Origin: Nannocystis pusilla
Lineage (GTDB): Bacteria > Myxococcota_A > Polyangia > Nannocystales > Nannocystaceae
DNA length: 64,000 nucleotides
Direction of reading: 5' to 3'
Assembly (NCBI RefSeq): GCF_020073745.1
Contig: NZ_JAIRAU010000001.1
Span: 1,374,501-1,438,500, forward strand
The notes under the pieces were generated by a model. It did not search any database. It had not been told where the DNA came from and saw nothing but the letters and a program-made list of their open reading frames with translations. Shown here in pieces: positions 25,399 to 33,746 of the stretch. Position 1 is the stretch's first letter; the number at the start of each line of letters is the position of its first letter. The position numbers and the translations under genes were made by a program.

Positions 25399-27570
25399 TC
25401 AATCCTCGCGCTCGCCCGCCAGTTCGGCGAGCAGGCGCTCGGGCGTGATCGGGAGGTCGCGGACGCGGATGCCGGTGGCGTGGTGCACGGCGCTGGCGAT
25501 CGCGGCGGCGACGCCGGTGATGCCGATCTCGCCGGCGCCGCGGCAGCCGAGCGCGTTGAAGGCGGGGTCGGGGGTGTCGAGCCAGCTGACGTCGATGTCG
25601 GGCACGTCGGCGTGGGCGGGGATCACATAGCCGGCGAGGTCGGCGCCGACGGGCACGCCGCGCGCGGGGTCGTGGACGAGCCGCTCGAGCAGGGCCTGGC
25701 CGAGGCCGAAGAGGATCCCGCCGATCAACTGATTGCGGGTGGCGGTGGCGTTGACGACCTGGCCGACGTCGAACACGCCGACGACGCGGGTGACGCGGAC
25801 CTGGCCGAGCTCGGGGACGACGCGGACCTCGACGAACTGGGCGCCGAACGATTGATAGGCGTACTGCCCGGGCACGCCGCGCGGCTCGGCGGCGCCGACC
25901 GCCTCGATGGGGCCGAGGCCGGCGCGCGCCAGCAATTCACCCCACGCCGCGAGCTCGTCGGGGTCGCGGCGAAAGCCCAGGAGGCGCCGGCGCAGCTGCA
26001 GACAGGCGGCCCGGGCGGCCGGGGCCAGGCTGGCGGTGAGGTTCGAGCCGCCGGTCACGGGCGCGGGCGGCAGGCGGCTGTCGCCGAGCTCGACGTGGAC
26101 GCGCTCCAGCGGCAGCTCGAGCGCGTCGGCGACGACCACGGCGAGCGCGGTGTAGAGGCCGGTGCCGAGGTCGACGCCGGCCGTGGCGACGCTGGCGTAC
26201 GCGCCCCGGCTGTCGCGGTCGAGGCGCACGCGCACGCTGGCGTCGTCGCTGTTGCCCGGGTGCGTGGCGGTGGCGAGGCCCCAGCCGACGAAGGCGTCGC
26301 CCTCGCGCATGCTGCGGGGCCGCGGGTCGCGGCGCGCCCAGCCGAACCGCTCGGCGCCGCGCTCATAACATTCGCGCAGGTGCTCGCCGGCGTAGGGCTT
26401 GCCGGTATGTGCATTGTGGGCAGTGTGATTGCGCAGGCGCAATTCGAGCGGGTCGACGCCGAGCCGGCAGGCCAGCTCGTCCATCGCCCCCTCGAGCGCC
26501 CACAGCCCGGTCGCCTCGCCGGGGGCGCGCATCCAGCCGGGCTTCATCAGGTGGAGCGGGACGACGTCGTGGACCGCCTCGTAATTGGGGCAGGCGTAGA
26601 GCATGCGCGTGACGCCGCTGGTCGGCTCGTGGAACGGGTCGCGGTCGGGGAACCCGCTGTTCACGGCGCAGTGGCTGCGGGTGTGGTGGCGCAGCGCGAC
26701 CAGCCGGCCGTCGCGCTCGGCCCCGAGCTGGATCCGCTGCCGCGTGGCCGCGCGCGGGCCGATCGTCGCCAGCACCTGCTCGCGGCGCAGCACCGATTTG
26801 ACGGGCCTCCCGAGCCGGCGGGCGGCCACGGCGGCGAGCAAGGTGTGGGCGGCCGTGCAGACCTTGCTGCCGAAGCTGCCGCCGACGAAGGGCGCGCAGA
26901 TCCGGACGCGATCGTCGGCCAGGCCGAAGGCGCGGGCGAGCAGCGCCCGGTCGCCGAGGACCCATTGCGTGGAGTCGTGGACGACGAGGTCGTGGCCGAC
27001 CCAGTGGGCGACGGTGGCGTGGGGCTCGAGCGGGCACGGGTGCTGGACCGGGGTCGAATAGAGGACGTCGAGCGCGACCGGAGCGGCGCGCAGGGCGGCG
27101 GCGCAGTCGCCCCGGCGCGGGTTGTCTTCGAGGCGGATCGCCTCGGCGTCGTCGATGTCGACGAGGCACGGCGCGGGCTCGTAGGTGACGCCGATCAGCG
27201 CGGCGGCGTGAGCGGCCTGCTCCGGTGATTCGGCGACGACCATGGCGACGAATTGTCCGTGGTAGTGCACGCGCGCGTCGGCGAGCGGCGGCCGCGGATC
27301 GGGGGCGAGGGCGGTGCCGTCGCCGTTGGGGAGGTCGCCGAGCGGGCCGCGGTTGTGATGGGTGAGGATCAGGAGCACGCCGCCGACCTGCTCGGCGCGG
27401 GTCGTGTCGATGGCGAGGACGCGGCCGCTGGCGATCGCGCTGCCGAGGTAGGCGGCGTGGGCGAGGTCCGGGAGGGCGACGTCGGCGGCGTAGCGGGCCT
27501 GGCCGGTGACCTTGAGGCCGGCGTCGACGCGCTCGCCGGGTCCGCCGATCCGCCTGCTCGCCGTCGCCAT
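25399..27570 (-). CDS. Aldehyde oxidoreductase molybdenum-binding subunit (PaoC-like)
   Basis: 723 residues from ATG 27570 (MATASRRIGGPGERVDAGLKVTG). It is a xanthine dehydrogenase-family large subunit that holds the molybdopterin cofactor: GQFVAMVVAE, GGSFGSK, GEATGLWALEGAMDELA and the C-terminal GCRGAGEIGITG, where the Glu is the catalytic base in PaoC/XDH enzymes. Length and the order of the three subunit genes (2Fe-2S, FAD, Mo) match E. coli paoABC. It should oxidise aldehydes to acids; the aromatic preference of Pao is not readable here. Last gene of the five-gene operon starting at 30103, with 29 nt between it and the FAD subunit. No export signal. Confidence 0.9.
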   Translation of the reverse strand: MATASRRIGGPGERVDAGLKVTGQARYAADVALPDLAHAAYLGSAIASGRVLAIDTTRAEQVGGVLLILTHHNRGPLGDLPNGDGTALAPDPRPPLADARVHYHGQFVAMVVAESPEQAAHAAALIGVTYEPAPCLVDIDDAEAIRLEDNPRRGDCAAALRAAPVALDVLYSTPVQHPCPLEPHATVAHWVGHDLVVHDSTQWVLGDRALLARAFGLADDRVRICAPFVGGSFGSKVCTAAHTLLAAVAARRLGRPVKSVLRREQVLATIGPRAATRQRIQLGAERDGRLVALRHHTRSHCAVNSGFPDRDPFHEPTSGVTRMLYACPNYEAVHDVVPLHLMKPGWMRAPGEATGLWALEGAMDELACRLGVDPLELRLRNHTAHNAHTGKPYAGEHLRECYERGAERFGWARRDPRPRSMREGDAFVGWGLATATHPGNSDDASVRVRLDRDSRGAYASVATAGVDLGTGLYTALAVVVADALELPLERVHVELGDSRLPPAPVTGGSNLTASLAPAARAACLQLRRRLLGFRRDPDELAAWGELLARAGLGPIEAVGAAEPRGVPGQYAYQSFGAQFVEVRVVPELGQVRVTRVVGVFDVGQVVNATATRNQLIGGILFGLGQALLERLVHDPARGVPVGADLAGYVIPAHADVPDIDVSWLDTPDPAFNALGCRGAGEIGITGVAAAIASAVHHATGIRVRDLPITPERLLAELAGERED

Positions 27571-27599
27571 CGCCCGGGCTCCCGTGAATCTCGCTCGCG

Positions 27600-28589
27600 T
27601 CACCGGGGGCGGGCGGCGAGCTCGGTCAATGCCCGCACCAGCACGTGGCGGGCGAGGTCGATCTTGAAGCCGTTGTGACGGCCGGCGACGGCGCCGGCGA
27701 GCGCGACGTCGGCGGCGGCGCGGAACGAGGAGAGCTCCGCCGGCTTGCCGCGCAGCGCCTGCTCGGCGTCGGGGCAGCGCCACGGCCGGGTGGCGACGCC
27801 GCCGAGGGCGATCCGCGCGTCGCGGACGATGCCGCGCTCGAGGTCGAGGGCGACCGCGGCCGAGGCGAGGGCGAACGAGTAGCTCGAGCGGTCGCCCACC
27901 TTGAAATAATGCGAGCAGCGGGCGATCGCGAGTGTGGGCAATTCGAGGTGGGTGACGAGCTCGCCGTGGTCGAGGATCGTCTCGCGCTCGGGGGTGTCGC
28001 CGGGGGCGAGGTGAAAGCCGTCGAACGGGAGCCGGCGGGCGCCGCCGTCGCCGCGGCGGGTGTAGACGATGGCGTCGAGGATCGCCAGCGCGGTGGCGAG
28101 GTCGGACGGGAATACGGCGATGCAGCGCGGGCCGGCGCCGAGGATCGCGTGGTCGCGGTCGTGGCCGCCGATCGCGGCGCAGCCGGAGCCGGGGACGCGC
28201 TTGTTGCAGGGGCTGTGGCCGTCGCGATAATAGGAGCAGCGCGTGCGCTGGAGGATGTTGCCGGCCACGGTCGACATGTTGCGCAATTGCGGCGACATGC
28301 CGGAGAGCAGCGCCTCGCCGACGACCGGCCAGCGGGCGCGGAGCTCCGGGTGCTCGGCGAGCTGGGCGTTGCGCACGCAGGCGCCGATCCGCGCCCGGCG
28401 GTCGTCGAGCTCGATGTCGCCGAGCGGCAAGCGATGGACGTCGACGAGGAGGTCGGGGGCGAGCACGCCCTGGCGCATGAGGTCGACGAGGGTGGTGCCG
28501 CCGGCGAGGAACATCGCCCCGGGCGCGGCGTGCACGGCGGCGGCCGCCCCGGCGACGTCGCGCTCGTCGACGTAGGCGAACGGCCTCAC
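27600..28589 (-). CDS. Aldehyde oxidoreductase FAD-binding subunit (PaoB-like)
   Basis: 329 residues from GTG 28589 (VRPFAYVDERDVAGAAAAV), overlapping the 2Fe-2S gene by GTGA. FAD-binding motifs are FLAGGTTLVDLM and the MSTVAGNILQ loop. The insert RCSYYRDGHSPCNKRVPGSGCAAIGG supplies Cys residues spaced like the extra 4Fe-4S cluster known in PaoB and 4-hydroxybenzoyl-CoA reductase, so this is the PaoB type rather than a plain CoxM. The CO-dehydrogenase flavoprotein C-terminal domain covers the last ~110 residues. It passes electrons from the Mo subunit's 2Fe-2S partner to an external acceptor. Confidence 0.9.
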   Translation of the reverse strand: MRPFAYVDERDVAGAAAAVHAAPGAMFLAGGTTLVDLMRQGVLAPDLLVDVHRLPLGDIELDDRRARIGACVRNAQLAEHPELRARWPVVGEALLSGMSPQLRNMSTVAGNILQRTRCSYYRDGHSPCNKRVPGSGCAAIGGHDRDHAILGAGPRCIAVFPSDLATALAILDAIVYTRRGDGGARRLPFDGFHLAPGDTPERETILDHGELVTHLELPTLAIARCSHYFKVGDRSSYSFALASAAVALDLERGIVRDARIALGGVATRPWRCPDAEQALRGKPAELSSFRAAADVALAGAVAGRHNGFKIDLARHVLVRALTELAARPR

Positions 28590-29044
28590 GGGCGCACCCG
28601 GCGGATCGCGGCGAGGATGTTGGGATAGGCGCCGCAGCGGCACAGGTTGCCGCTCATGCGCTCGCGGATGCCGGCGTCGGTGAGCCGCCGCCGGTCGTCG
28701 ACCTCGACCAACATGGCGACCGCCGACATGATCTGTCCCGGCGTACAGAAGCCGCACTGCAGCGCGTCGCACTCGACGAAGGCGCGCTGCATCGGGTGCA
28801 GCCGCTCGCCGGCCGCGAGGCCCTCGATCGTGGTGACCTCGTGGCCCTGCTGGGCGACGGCCAGCGCGAGGCACGAGAGCACGCGGCGGCCGTCGACGTG
28901 GACGGTGCAGGCGCCGCACTGGCCGTGGTCGCAGCCCTTCTTGGTGCCGGTGAGGCCGAGGCGCTCGCGCAGGGCGTCGAGCAAGGAGGTGCGCGGGTCG
29001 AGGTCGAGCTCGTGGCGGGCGCCGTTGACGGACAGCAGGACCAT
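28586..29044 (-). CDS. Aldehyde oxidoreductase 2Fe-2S subunit (PaoA-like)
   Basis: 152 residues with both 2Fe-2S clusters intact: plant-ferredoxin type GCDHGQCGACTVHVDG with the partner Cys in VLSCL, and the C-terminal helical pair LQCGFCTPGQIM and GNLCRCGAYPNI. This is the small subunit of the xanthine-dehydrogenase family complex encoded with the next two genes. It begins directly at MVLLSVNGARHEL with no Tat signal, unlike E. coli PaoA, so the complex is predicted to be cytoplasmic. It starts 4 nt after the DsbA-like gene. Confidence 0.92.
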   Translation of the reverse strand: MVLLSVNGARHELDLDPRTSLLDALRERLGLTGTKKGCDHGQCGACTVHVDGRRVLSCLALAVAQQGHEVTTIEGLAAGERLHPMQRAFVECDALQCGFCTPGQIMSAVAMLVEVDDRRRLTDAGIRERMSGNLCRCGAYPNILAAIRRVRP

Positions 29045-29048
29045 CGCC

Positions 29049-29588
29049 TCAGCCCGCCCGGGGGAAGCGCGCGGCGAGGGTCATCGCCGCGAGCAGCGAA
29101 TCGAAGTCGAACGGCCCCTCGTGGCGGATGCCGTTGATGAAGAAGGTGGGGGTGCCGGCCACGCCGCTGATGGCCCCGCTGTGGCGGTCGCTGCGGATCT
29201 TCTCGAGGTGGCGGTGCGCCTGCAGGTCGTCGACGAAGCGGTGCATGTCGAGGCCGAGCTGCTCGGCGTAGCGACCGAGGTGCGGGACGTCGAGCGCGTG
29301 CTGGTTGTCGTAGAGGAGATCGTGCATCGCCCAGAACTCGCCCTGCGCGCCGGCGGCCTCGGCGGCCTCGGCGGCGATCTGGGCGTTGGGGTGGGCGCCG
29401 ACGATCGGGAAGTTGCGGAAGCCGAAGCACAGCTGATCGCCGAGGGCGCGCTCGAGCGCGCGGACGACGATCTGGGCCTGGCCGCAGAACGGGCACTCGT
29501 AGTCGCCGAACTCGACGAGGTGGATCGGGCGCGAGAGCTCGCCGCGCAGGTGGTCGCGCGGGCCGAGCGGCGGTTTGAGGGTGCTCAT
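29049..29588 (-). CDS. DsbA-like thioredoxin-fold disulfide oxidoreductase
   Basis: 179 residues from ATG 29588. A thioredoxin fold of the DsbA/Thioredoxin_4 class: LVEFGDYECPFCGQAQIVVRAL contains the active CPFC pair, and SGVAGTPTFFINGIRHEG has the cis-Pro loop. The helical insert between them is of DsbA size. There is no signal peptide, so it is probably cytoplasmic and not a classical periplasmic oxidase. It overlaps the upstream peroxiredoxin gene by 4 nt (ATGA) and precedes the paoABC-like genes by 4 nt, suggesting a job in redox protection or maturation of this operon's enzymes. Confidence 0.85.
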   Translation of the reverse strand: MSTLKPPLGPRDHLRGELSRPIHLVEFGDYECPFCGQAQIVVRALERALGDQLCFGFRNFPIVGAHPNAQIAAEAAEAAGAQGEFWAMHDLLYDNQHALDVPHLGRYAEQLGLDMHRFVDDLQAHRHLEKIRSDRHSGAISGVAGTPTFFINGIRHEGPFDFDSLLAAMTLAARFPRAG

Positions 29589-30103
29589 GGGCGGGCTCCT
29601 TGCTGCGGCTGCGACCGCGGCGCCGAGGCTTCGCAGCGCAAGGCCTCGAGCGCGCTGAGGATGCCGTCGGCGCCCGGGTTGACGCCGATCGGCGCGAGGT
29701 AGCTCCAGGTGATCGTGCCGGCGGCGTCGACGACGAACAGGGCGCGCCCGCTGATGCCCTCGGCGGCCTCGTAACAGCCGTAGCTGCGGGCCACCTGGCC
29801 CTTGGGCTCGAAGTCCGAGAGCAGCGGGAAGTTGAGCTTGCGCTCGCGCGCGAAGGCGAGGTGACACCACACGCCGTCGCACGAGACGCCGAGCAGCTGG
29901 GCGCCGTGGTCGCGGAATTCGTCGATGATCTCGCTGTAGACGCTCATCTGGTCGCTGCACACCGGGCTCCAGTCGGCCGGGTAGAAGGCGAGCACGACCG
30001 GCTTGCCGCGGAAATCGGCCAGGGCGAGCTTCTGGTCGGGGGTGACCTTGAGCGCGAAGTCCGGGGCCTTCGCGCCAGGCTGGAGGATCGACGGCGCCGG
30101 CAC
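29585..30103 (-). CDS. AhpC/TSA-family peroxiredoxin
   Basis: 172 residues from GTG 30103. Peroxiredoxin of the AhpC/TSA type: APDFALKVTPDQKLALADFRGKPVVLAFYPADWSPVCSDQM, with the peroxidatic Cys in PADWSPVC (usually PxxxTxxC; Thr is replaced by Ser here). A second Cys in GVSCDGVWC may resolve the disulfide. First gene of the five-gene operon; TTGACA with a 16-nt spacer to CAGCCT sits directly before the GTG, so the mRNA is probably leaderless. It should reduce peroxides that the Mo/FAD oxidase may generate. A low-complexity tail (APRSQPQQGARP) is unusual. Confidence 0.88.
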   Translation of the reverse strand: MPAPSILQPGAKAPDFALKVTPDQKLALADFRGKPVVLAFYPADWSPVCSDQMSVYSEIIDEFRDHGAQLLGVSCDGVWCHLAFARERKLNFPLLSDFEPKGQVARSYGCYEAAEGISGRALFVVDAAGTITWSYLAPIGVNPGADGILSALEALRCEASAPRSQPQQGARP

Positions 30104-30109
30104 GCGCCA

Positions 30110-30137
30110 AGGCTGGCCCGAGGCCGCGCGCTGTCAA
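30110..30137 (-). promoter_or_regulatory. Sigma-70-like promoter of the peroxiredoxin-paoABC operon
   Basis: On the minus strand TTGACA (30137-30132), a 16-nt spacer, then CAGCCT (30115-30110), with the GTG start 6 nt further. The -35 is a perfect consensus; the -10 is poor except for A2 and T6. The spacing puts the transcription start at the start codon. Confidence 0.55.
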
Positions 30138-30290
30138 ATGACCGGCGGCCGATTCGGCGGGCCGTCGCCCGTACCGCGATGAATCACGGCACCCGACGCT
30201 GGGCCCGCTGCACGGCGACGCGAGGCCGGCGCCCCCGCGCGGGGGGTCGCGACGCCCGCCCGCCCGGACCATCGACGCGACGGACGACCT

Positions 30291-32123
30291 TCAGCCGCGA
30301 ATACCCGCCGGCGCCGGGCCGGGCTTGGAGAGGACATAGGGGCCGATCACCATGCGATCGAGGCCGGTGGTGACGAAGACCGTGAGGGCGTCGGCGACGC
30401 TGTGGACAATCGGCTTGCCCATGACGTTGAGCGATGTATTGACCAGGATCGGGACGCCGGTGCGCGCGTGGAAGGCGGTGAGCAGGCGGTGAAACAGCGG
30501 GTTCATGCCGCGCGTGACGCTCTGCAGCCTGCCGGTGCCGTCGAGGTGCACGACCGCGGGGACCCTGTCCTTCACCTCGGGGCGGAACGGCAAGGCCCGC
30601 TCCATGTAAGGGCTCTCCTCGTAGGGATCGAAGTACTCGGGGCCGTGCTCGTGCAGGATGGCGGGGGCGAGGGGCCGGTACTCCTCGCGGAACTTCACGC
30701 GGCCGTTGATGGCGTCCTTCATGCCGGGGGAGCGCGGGTCGGCCAGGATCGAGCGGTTGCCGAGGGCGCGCGGGCCGAACTCGGCCCTGCCCTGCATCCA
30801 GCCGACGATCTCGCCGGCCGCCAGCATGGCCGCGACCTCGGCGGCGAGCTCGTCGGGGGATTCGTGCTTGCGGAACGGGAGGCTGCCGAAGGTCAGGATC
30901 CGCTCGAGCTCGGGGATGTCGACGGCGGTGCCGAGGTAGGGCGTGAGCGGGGCGGGCAGGCGCGGCTCGCCGCGGACGGCGTGCTTCTCGTACAGGACGC
31001 ATCCGAGGGCGTTGCCGTCGTCGGCGGGGGCCGAGGGGACGTGCAAGCGCGTGAACCCGGAGGCGCGCAAGATCCGTCCGTTGGCGGCGGAGTTGAGGGC
31101 GCAGCCGCCGGCGAGCGCGAGGTTGTTCGACAGGCCGAGGGACGACGCGGCGGCGGCGAGGCGGCAGACGACCTCGGAGAAGTACTCCTGGAAGTTGTGG
31201 GCGAGGTCCGCCGATCGCAGGACGTCGGGGCCGCCGGGCTGGCGCGACGGGCCGGTGATGGCCTCCAGCTCCTCGGGCCAGGTCGGCGAGAACGAGAGCT
31301 TGACGCGCAGGCCGTCGATGCTCGTGCGGGCGCGGAAGAATTCCTGGATCTCGGGGCGCGGCCGGCCGTAGGCGGCCATTCCCATGACCTTCCACTCCTC
31401 GCCCTCCCACAGGTCGAAGCCGCACAGCTGGGTGACGGCGGCGTACAGGAAGCCGAGGCTGTCCCCGGGCGGGCTGGCGGCGAGGACCTCGAAGCGGTTG
31501 TCGCGGAAGTGATAGACGGTGGTGGAGTCGCGGTCGCCGGCGCCGTCGATGACCATGGCGATGCACTCGTCGAACGGCGAGGAGTAGACGGCGTGGGCCG
31601 CGTGCGCGAGGTGGTGCGGGACGGCGCCGGCGCGCACCTCGGGCGCGGCCGCGAGGCGCATGACCGGCTTGAGGAGCGCGTCGTCGCCGGGGGCGCCGGG
31701 CGTCGCCTCGCGCGGGCGGTGCAGGCCGGGACGGCGCCCGCGCACGATCCACGGCAGTTGGATCTCGGTGGTGGCGTCCATCGCGGAGGCCGCGGCGCCG
31801 GGCGGCAGAAAACCCTCGAGGGCGCCGCGGTCGGCGGTGATCGCCGCGCGCATGGCCTCGAGATCGGCGGGGCCGTGGGCCCAGCTGGTGCGCAGGGTGA
31901 TGTCGTGGATCGCGGCCGGGTCGACGCCGAGGTCGCGCAGCGCGGCCTGGATGGGCCGCGAGGAGTAGAAGAGGCCGAAGGAGCAGAGGGCGCGCTTGTT
32001 CTGCAGATGGCGCTCGAACGCCTCGGCGAACAGGGCGTCGCCGGCGGCGATGGCGATCGCGGGGTCGTGGATGCTGTTGCCGTGGCCGATGATCAGGCCC
32101 GGGGAGGCGGAGCGCGCGGTCAT
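30291..32123 (-). CDS. NodU/CmcH-family carbamoyltransferase
   Basis: 610 residues from ATG 32123, overlapping the methyltransferase gene by ATGA. It transfers a carbamoyl group from carbamoyl phosphate to a hydroxyl, as in NodU, NovN and CmcH. The Kae1-like N-terminal domain shows HHLAHAAHAVYSSPF (metal-binding His), DGAGDRDSTTVY and GGCALNSAANGRIL; the C-terminal YrdC-like domain shows GWMQGRAEFGPRALGNRSILADP and PILVNTSLN, the family signature for substrate binding. Length fits the family (560-680). It is the last gene of an overlapping four-gene operon with a pteridine-reductase-like SDR, a FolB-cupin protein and a methyltransferase, so the acceptor is probably the product of those enzymes. 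Confidence 0.9.
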   Translation of the reverse strand: MTARSASPGLIIGHGNSIHDPAIAIAAGDALFAEAFERHLQNKRALCSFGLFYSSRPIQAALRDLGVDPAAIHDITLRTSWAHGPADLEAMRAAITADRGALEGFLPPGAAASAMDATTEIQLPWIVRGRRPGLHRPREATPGAPGDDALLKPVMRLAAAPEVRAGAVPHHLAHAAHAVYSSPFDECIAMVIDGAGDRDSTTVYHFRDNRFEVLAASPPGDSLGFLYAAVTQLCGFDLWEGEEWKVMGMAAYGRPRPEIQEFFRARTSIDGLRVKLSFSPTWPEELEAITGPSRQPGGPDVLRSADLAHNFQEYFSEVVCRLAAAASSLGLSNNLALAGGCALNSAANGRILRASGFTRLHVPSAPADDGNALGCVLYEKHAVRGEPRLPAPLTPYLGTAVDIPELERILTFGSLPFRKHESPDELAAEVAAMLAAGEIVGWMQGRAEFGPRALGNRSILADPRSPGMKDAINGRVKFREEYRPLAPAILHEHGPEYFDPYEESPYMERALPFRPEVKDRVPAVVHLDGTGRLQSVTRGMNPLFHRLLTAFHARTGVPILVNTSLNVMGKPIVHSVADALTVFVTTGLDRMVIGPYVLSKPGPAPAGIRG

Positions 32124-33010
32124 GATGTCTCCGTGAGAGCTCGCAGCGCCGCGGCGTCGCGCGCTTCGCCGGCCGCGGGCGGGCGTCGCAGGACGTGGAA
32201 CTGGTTGTTGAGGCTCAGCAGCGAGAGGTCGTGGCGCGCGGCGAGGCGGCGCAGGCTGGCGTCGGAGTGGATGCTGACGTGACCGTTGCGCGGGCCGATG
32301 TAATTGTCGTCGACCGGGGCGTCGGGGGCCAACAGCACGGTGCTCATGACCAGCAGGCCGCCCGGCTCGACGTGGGACACCAGCCCGTCGAAGAAGGCGA
32401 TCTGGTCGCGGTGCGGGATGTGCTCGATGACCTCGAAGCAGGTGACGACCTGGTAGCGCCGCGGCTCGGGCGGCTCGCCGTAGAAGAGGTCGCAGCTGTC
32501 GCAATCGATGCCGAGCCGGGCGAGCTCCGCGGCGAAGGCCCCGTCGCCGGCGCCGTAGTCGAGGACCCGGAGGACGCCCTTTTCGTAGTGCCAGATGCCG
32601 GCGAGGATCTGGGCGTTGCGCAGCGGACGCTCGATCACGAAGGGCGGATCGGCCCGCGTGTAATCGTTGTTGTAGATGAATTCGCGGTAGTCGCCGGCGG
32701 TCCAGGCGTCGAATGCGGTGGTGAGGGTGAAGGCGCAGACGGGGCAGCGGTGGTACGGGATGGCGATGCCGTAATGGGGGAAGGTGCGGCTGCCGGCGAA
32801 GGCGTCGTTGCAGCTGTCGCCGAAGTCGCGGCTGCCGAGGAGGCGCGGACCAGGCTCGCCGCAGATGGCGCAGGCGGCCGGCGGGGTGGTGGTCAGTCGG
32901 GGCAGGACGAGCACGCGGGTGGCGAGAGCTTCGCACAGTCGCGGGTGCGAGGTGAACCTCCGGATCTTTCGTATGTCGCGGGCGCTCTCGACCGCACGCG
33001 CGAGTCGCAC
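32120..33010 (-). CDS. SAM-dependent methyltransferase with Cys4 N-terminal region
   Basis: 296 residues from ATG 33010. Residues about 45-95 hold a zinc-ribbon-like CAICGEPG...YHRCPVCAFTLT, and residues 145-260 a class I Rossmann methyltransferase: VLRVLDYGAGDGAFAAELARLG (motif I), YQVVTCFEVIEHIPHRD (motif IV-like) and GLLVMSTVLL. This Zn-finger plus Methyltransf_23 layout is seen in sugar and antibiotic C- or O-methyltransferases. Start is 20 nt from the FolB-cupin stop, and the stop overlaps the carbamoyltransferase start, so the two tailoring enzymes are translationally coupled. The substrate is unknown. Confidence 0.85.
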   Translation of the reverse strand: MRLARAVESARDIRKIRRFTSHPRLCEALATRVLVLPRLTTTPPAACAICGEPGPRLLGSRDFGDSCNDAFAGSRTFPHYGIAIPYHRCPVCAFTLTTAFDAWTAGDYREFIYNNDYTRADPPFVIERPLRNAQILAGIWHYEKGVLRVLDYGAGDGAFAAELARLGIDCDSCDLFYGEPPEPRRYQVVTCFEVIEHIPHRDQIAFFDGLVSHVEPGGLLVMSTVLLAPDAPVDDNYIGPRNGHVSIHSDASLRRLAARHDLSLLSLNNQFHVLRRPPAAGEARDAAALRALTETS

Positions 33011-33029
33011 GGCCGGCGCGGGAGGACTG

Positions 33030-33746
33030 TCAGAAGAAGCGCGTCGCCCCGGTGCGCCGCAGCAGCTCGACCGACACGTCCACCTCGATCTCGTCGGTGG
33101 GAATGAAGGCAGGCCGATCGATGCAGAGGAAGCTCTGCTGGCGGTCGGTGGGGTTGTCGTAGCGGTGCGGGAAGGCGCGCGGCCAGGTGTGGGCGGTGCC
33201 GGCGAGCACCGGCGCGCCCTGGAGCAGCAGGCCGTCGCCGAGCACCAGCTCGGTCTCGTCGAGGTGGTGGTGGACGTGCGTCGGCAGGACCGAATGCGGG
33301 TGGAGCCGCTCGCGATAGACGCCGCACTCCTCCGCCTCGAACACGACGTCGACGAAGCCGAACGCCTTGGTCTCGGTGACGAACTCGAAGTCGCGGCGCG
33401 TACGATGGAGCTCGAGCGTCCCCGCGGCGCGCGTCGAGAGCCGGACCTCGACCGCGTCGACCTGCGGGCGCGGCACGTCGGGGCTCGGCGGCAGCAGCAG
33501 CCACGCGGCGACCGCCTCGGCGGCGCTCTCGAGCCGGGCGAAGCGCGCGGAGACCAGCACGAACCGCAGCTCGCCGAGGAGCCGCGAGCCGTCGCTCGAC
33601 AGGTGCACGTCGGGGGTCGCGGCGTCGAAGCGCAGCGTGACGTCGAGCCGGAGCGGCCGGGGCGCGGCGCGCTCGTGGTCGAACAGGTCGAGTTCGCACG
33701 CCAGTTGCAGGTCGTGAGGCGAGCGGCGAGCGAGCGCGCGAGTCAT
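33030..33746 (-). CDS. FolB-like dihydroneopterin aldolase domain fused to a cupin
   Basis: 238 residues from ATG 33746. Residues about 10-120 (DLQLACELDLFDHERAAPRPLRLDVTLRFD ... ESAAEAVAAWLL ... QVDAVEVRLS) resemble the FolB/FolX tunnelling fold that handles dihydroneopterin; I did not confirm every catalytic residue. Residues about 150-225 form a cupin: HPHSVLPTHVHHHLDETELVLGDGLLLQG and GTAHTWPRAFPHRYDN with several His ligands. I do not know another protein with this domain order from memory. The stop of the pteridine-reductase-like gene overlaps its start (ATGA). Likely a pterin-modifying enzyme or a two-step bifunctional protein. Confidence 0.75.
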   Translation of the reverse strand: MTRALARRSPHDLQLACELDLFDHERAAPRPLRLDVTLRFDAATPDVHLSSDGSRLLGELRFVLVSARFARLESAAEAVAAWLLLPPSPDVPRPQVDAVEVRLSTRAAGTLELHRTRRDFEFVTETKAFGFVDVVFEAEECGVYRERLHPHSVLPTHVHHHLDETELVLGDGLLLQGAPVLAGTAHTWPRAFPHRYDNPTDRQQSFLCIDRPAFIPTDEIEVDVSVELLRRTGATRFF

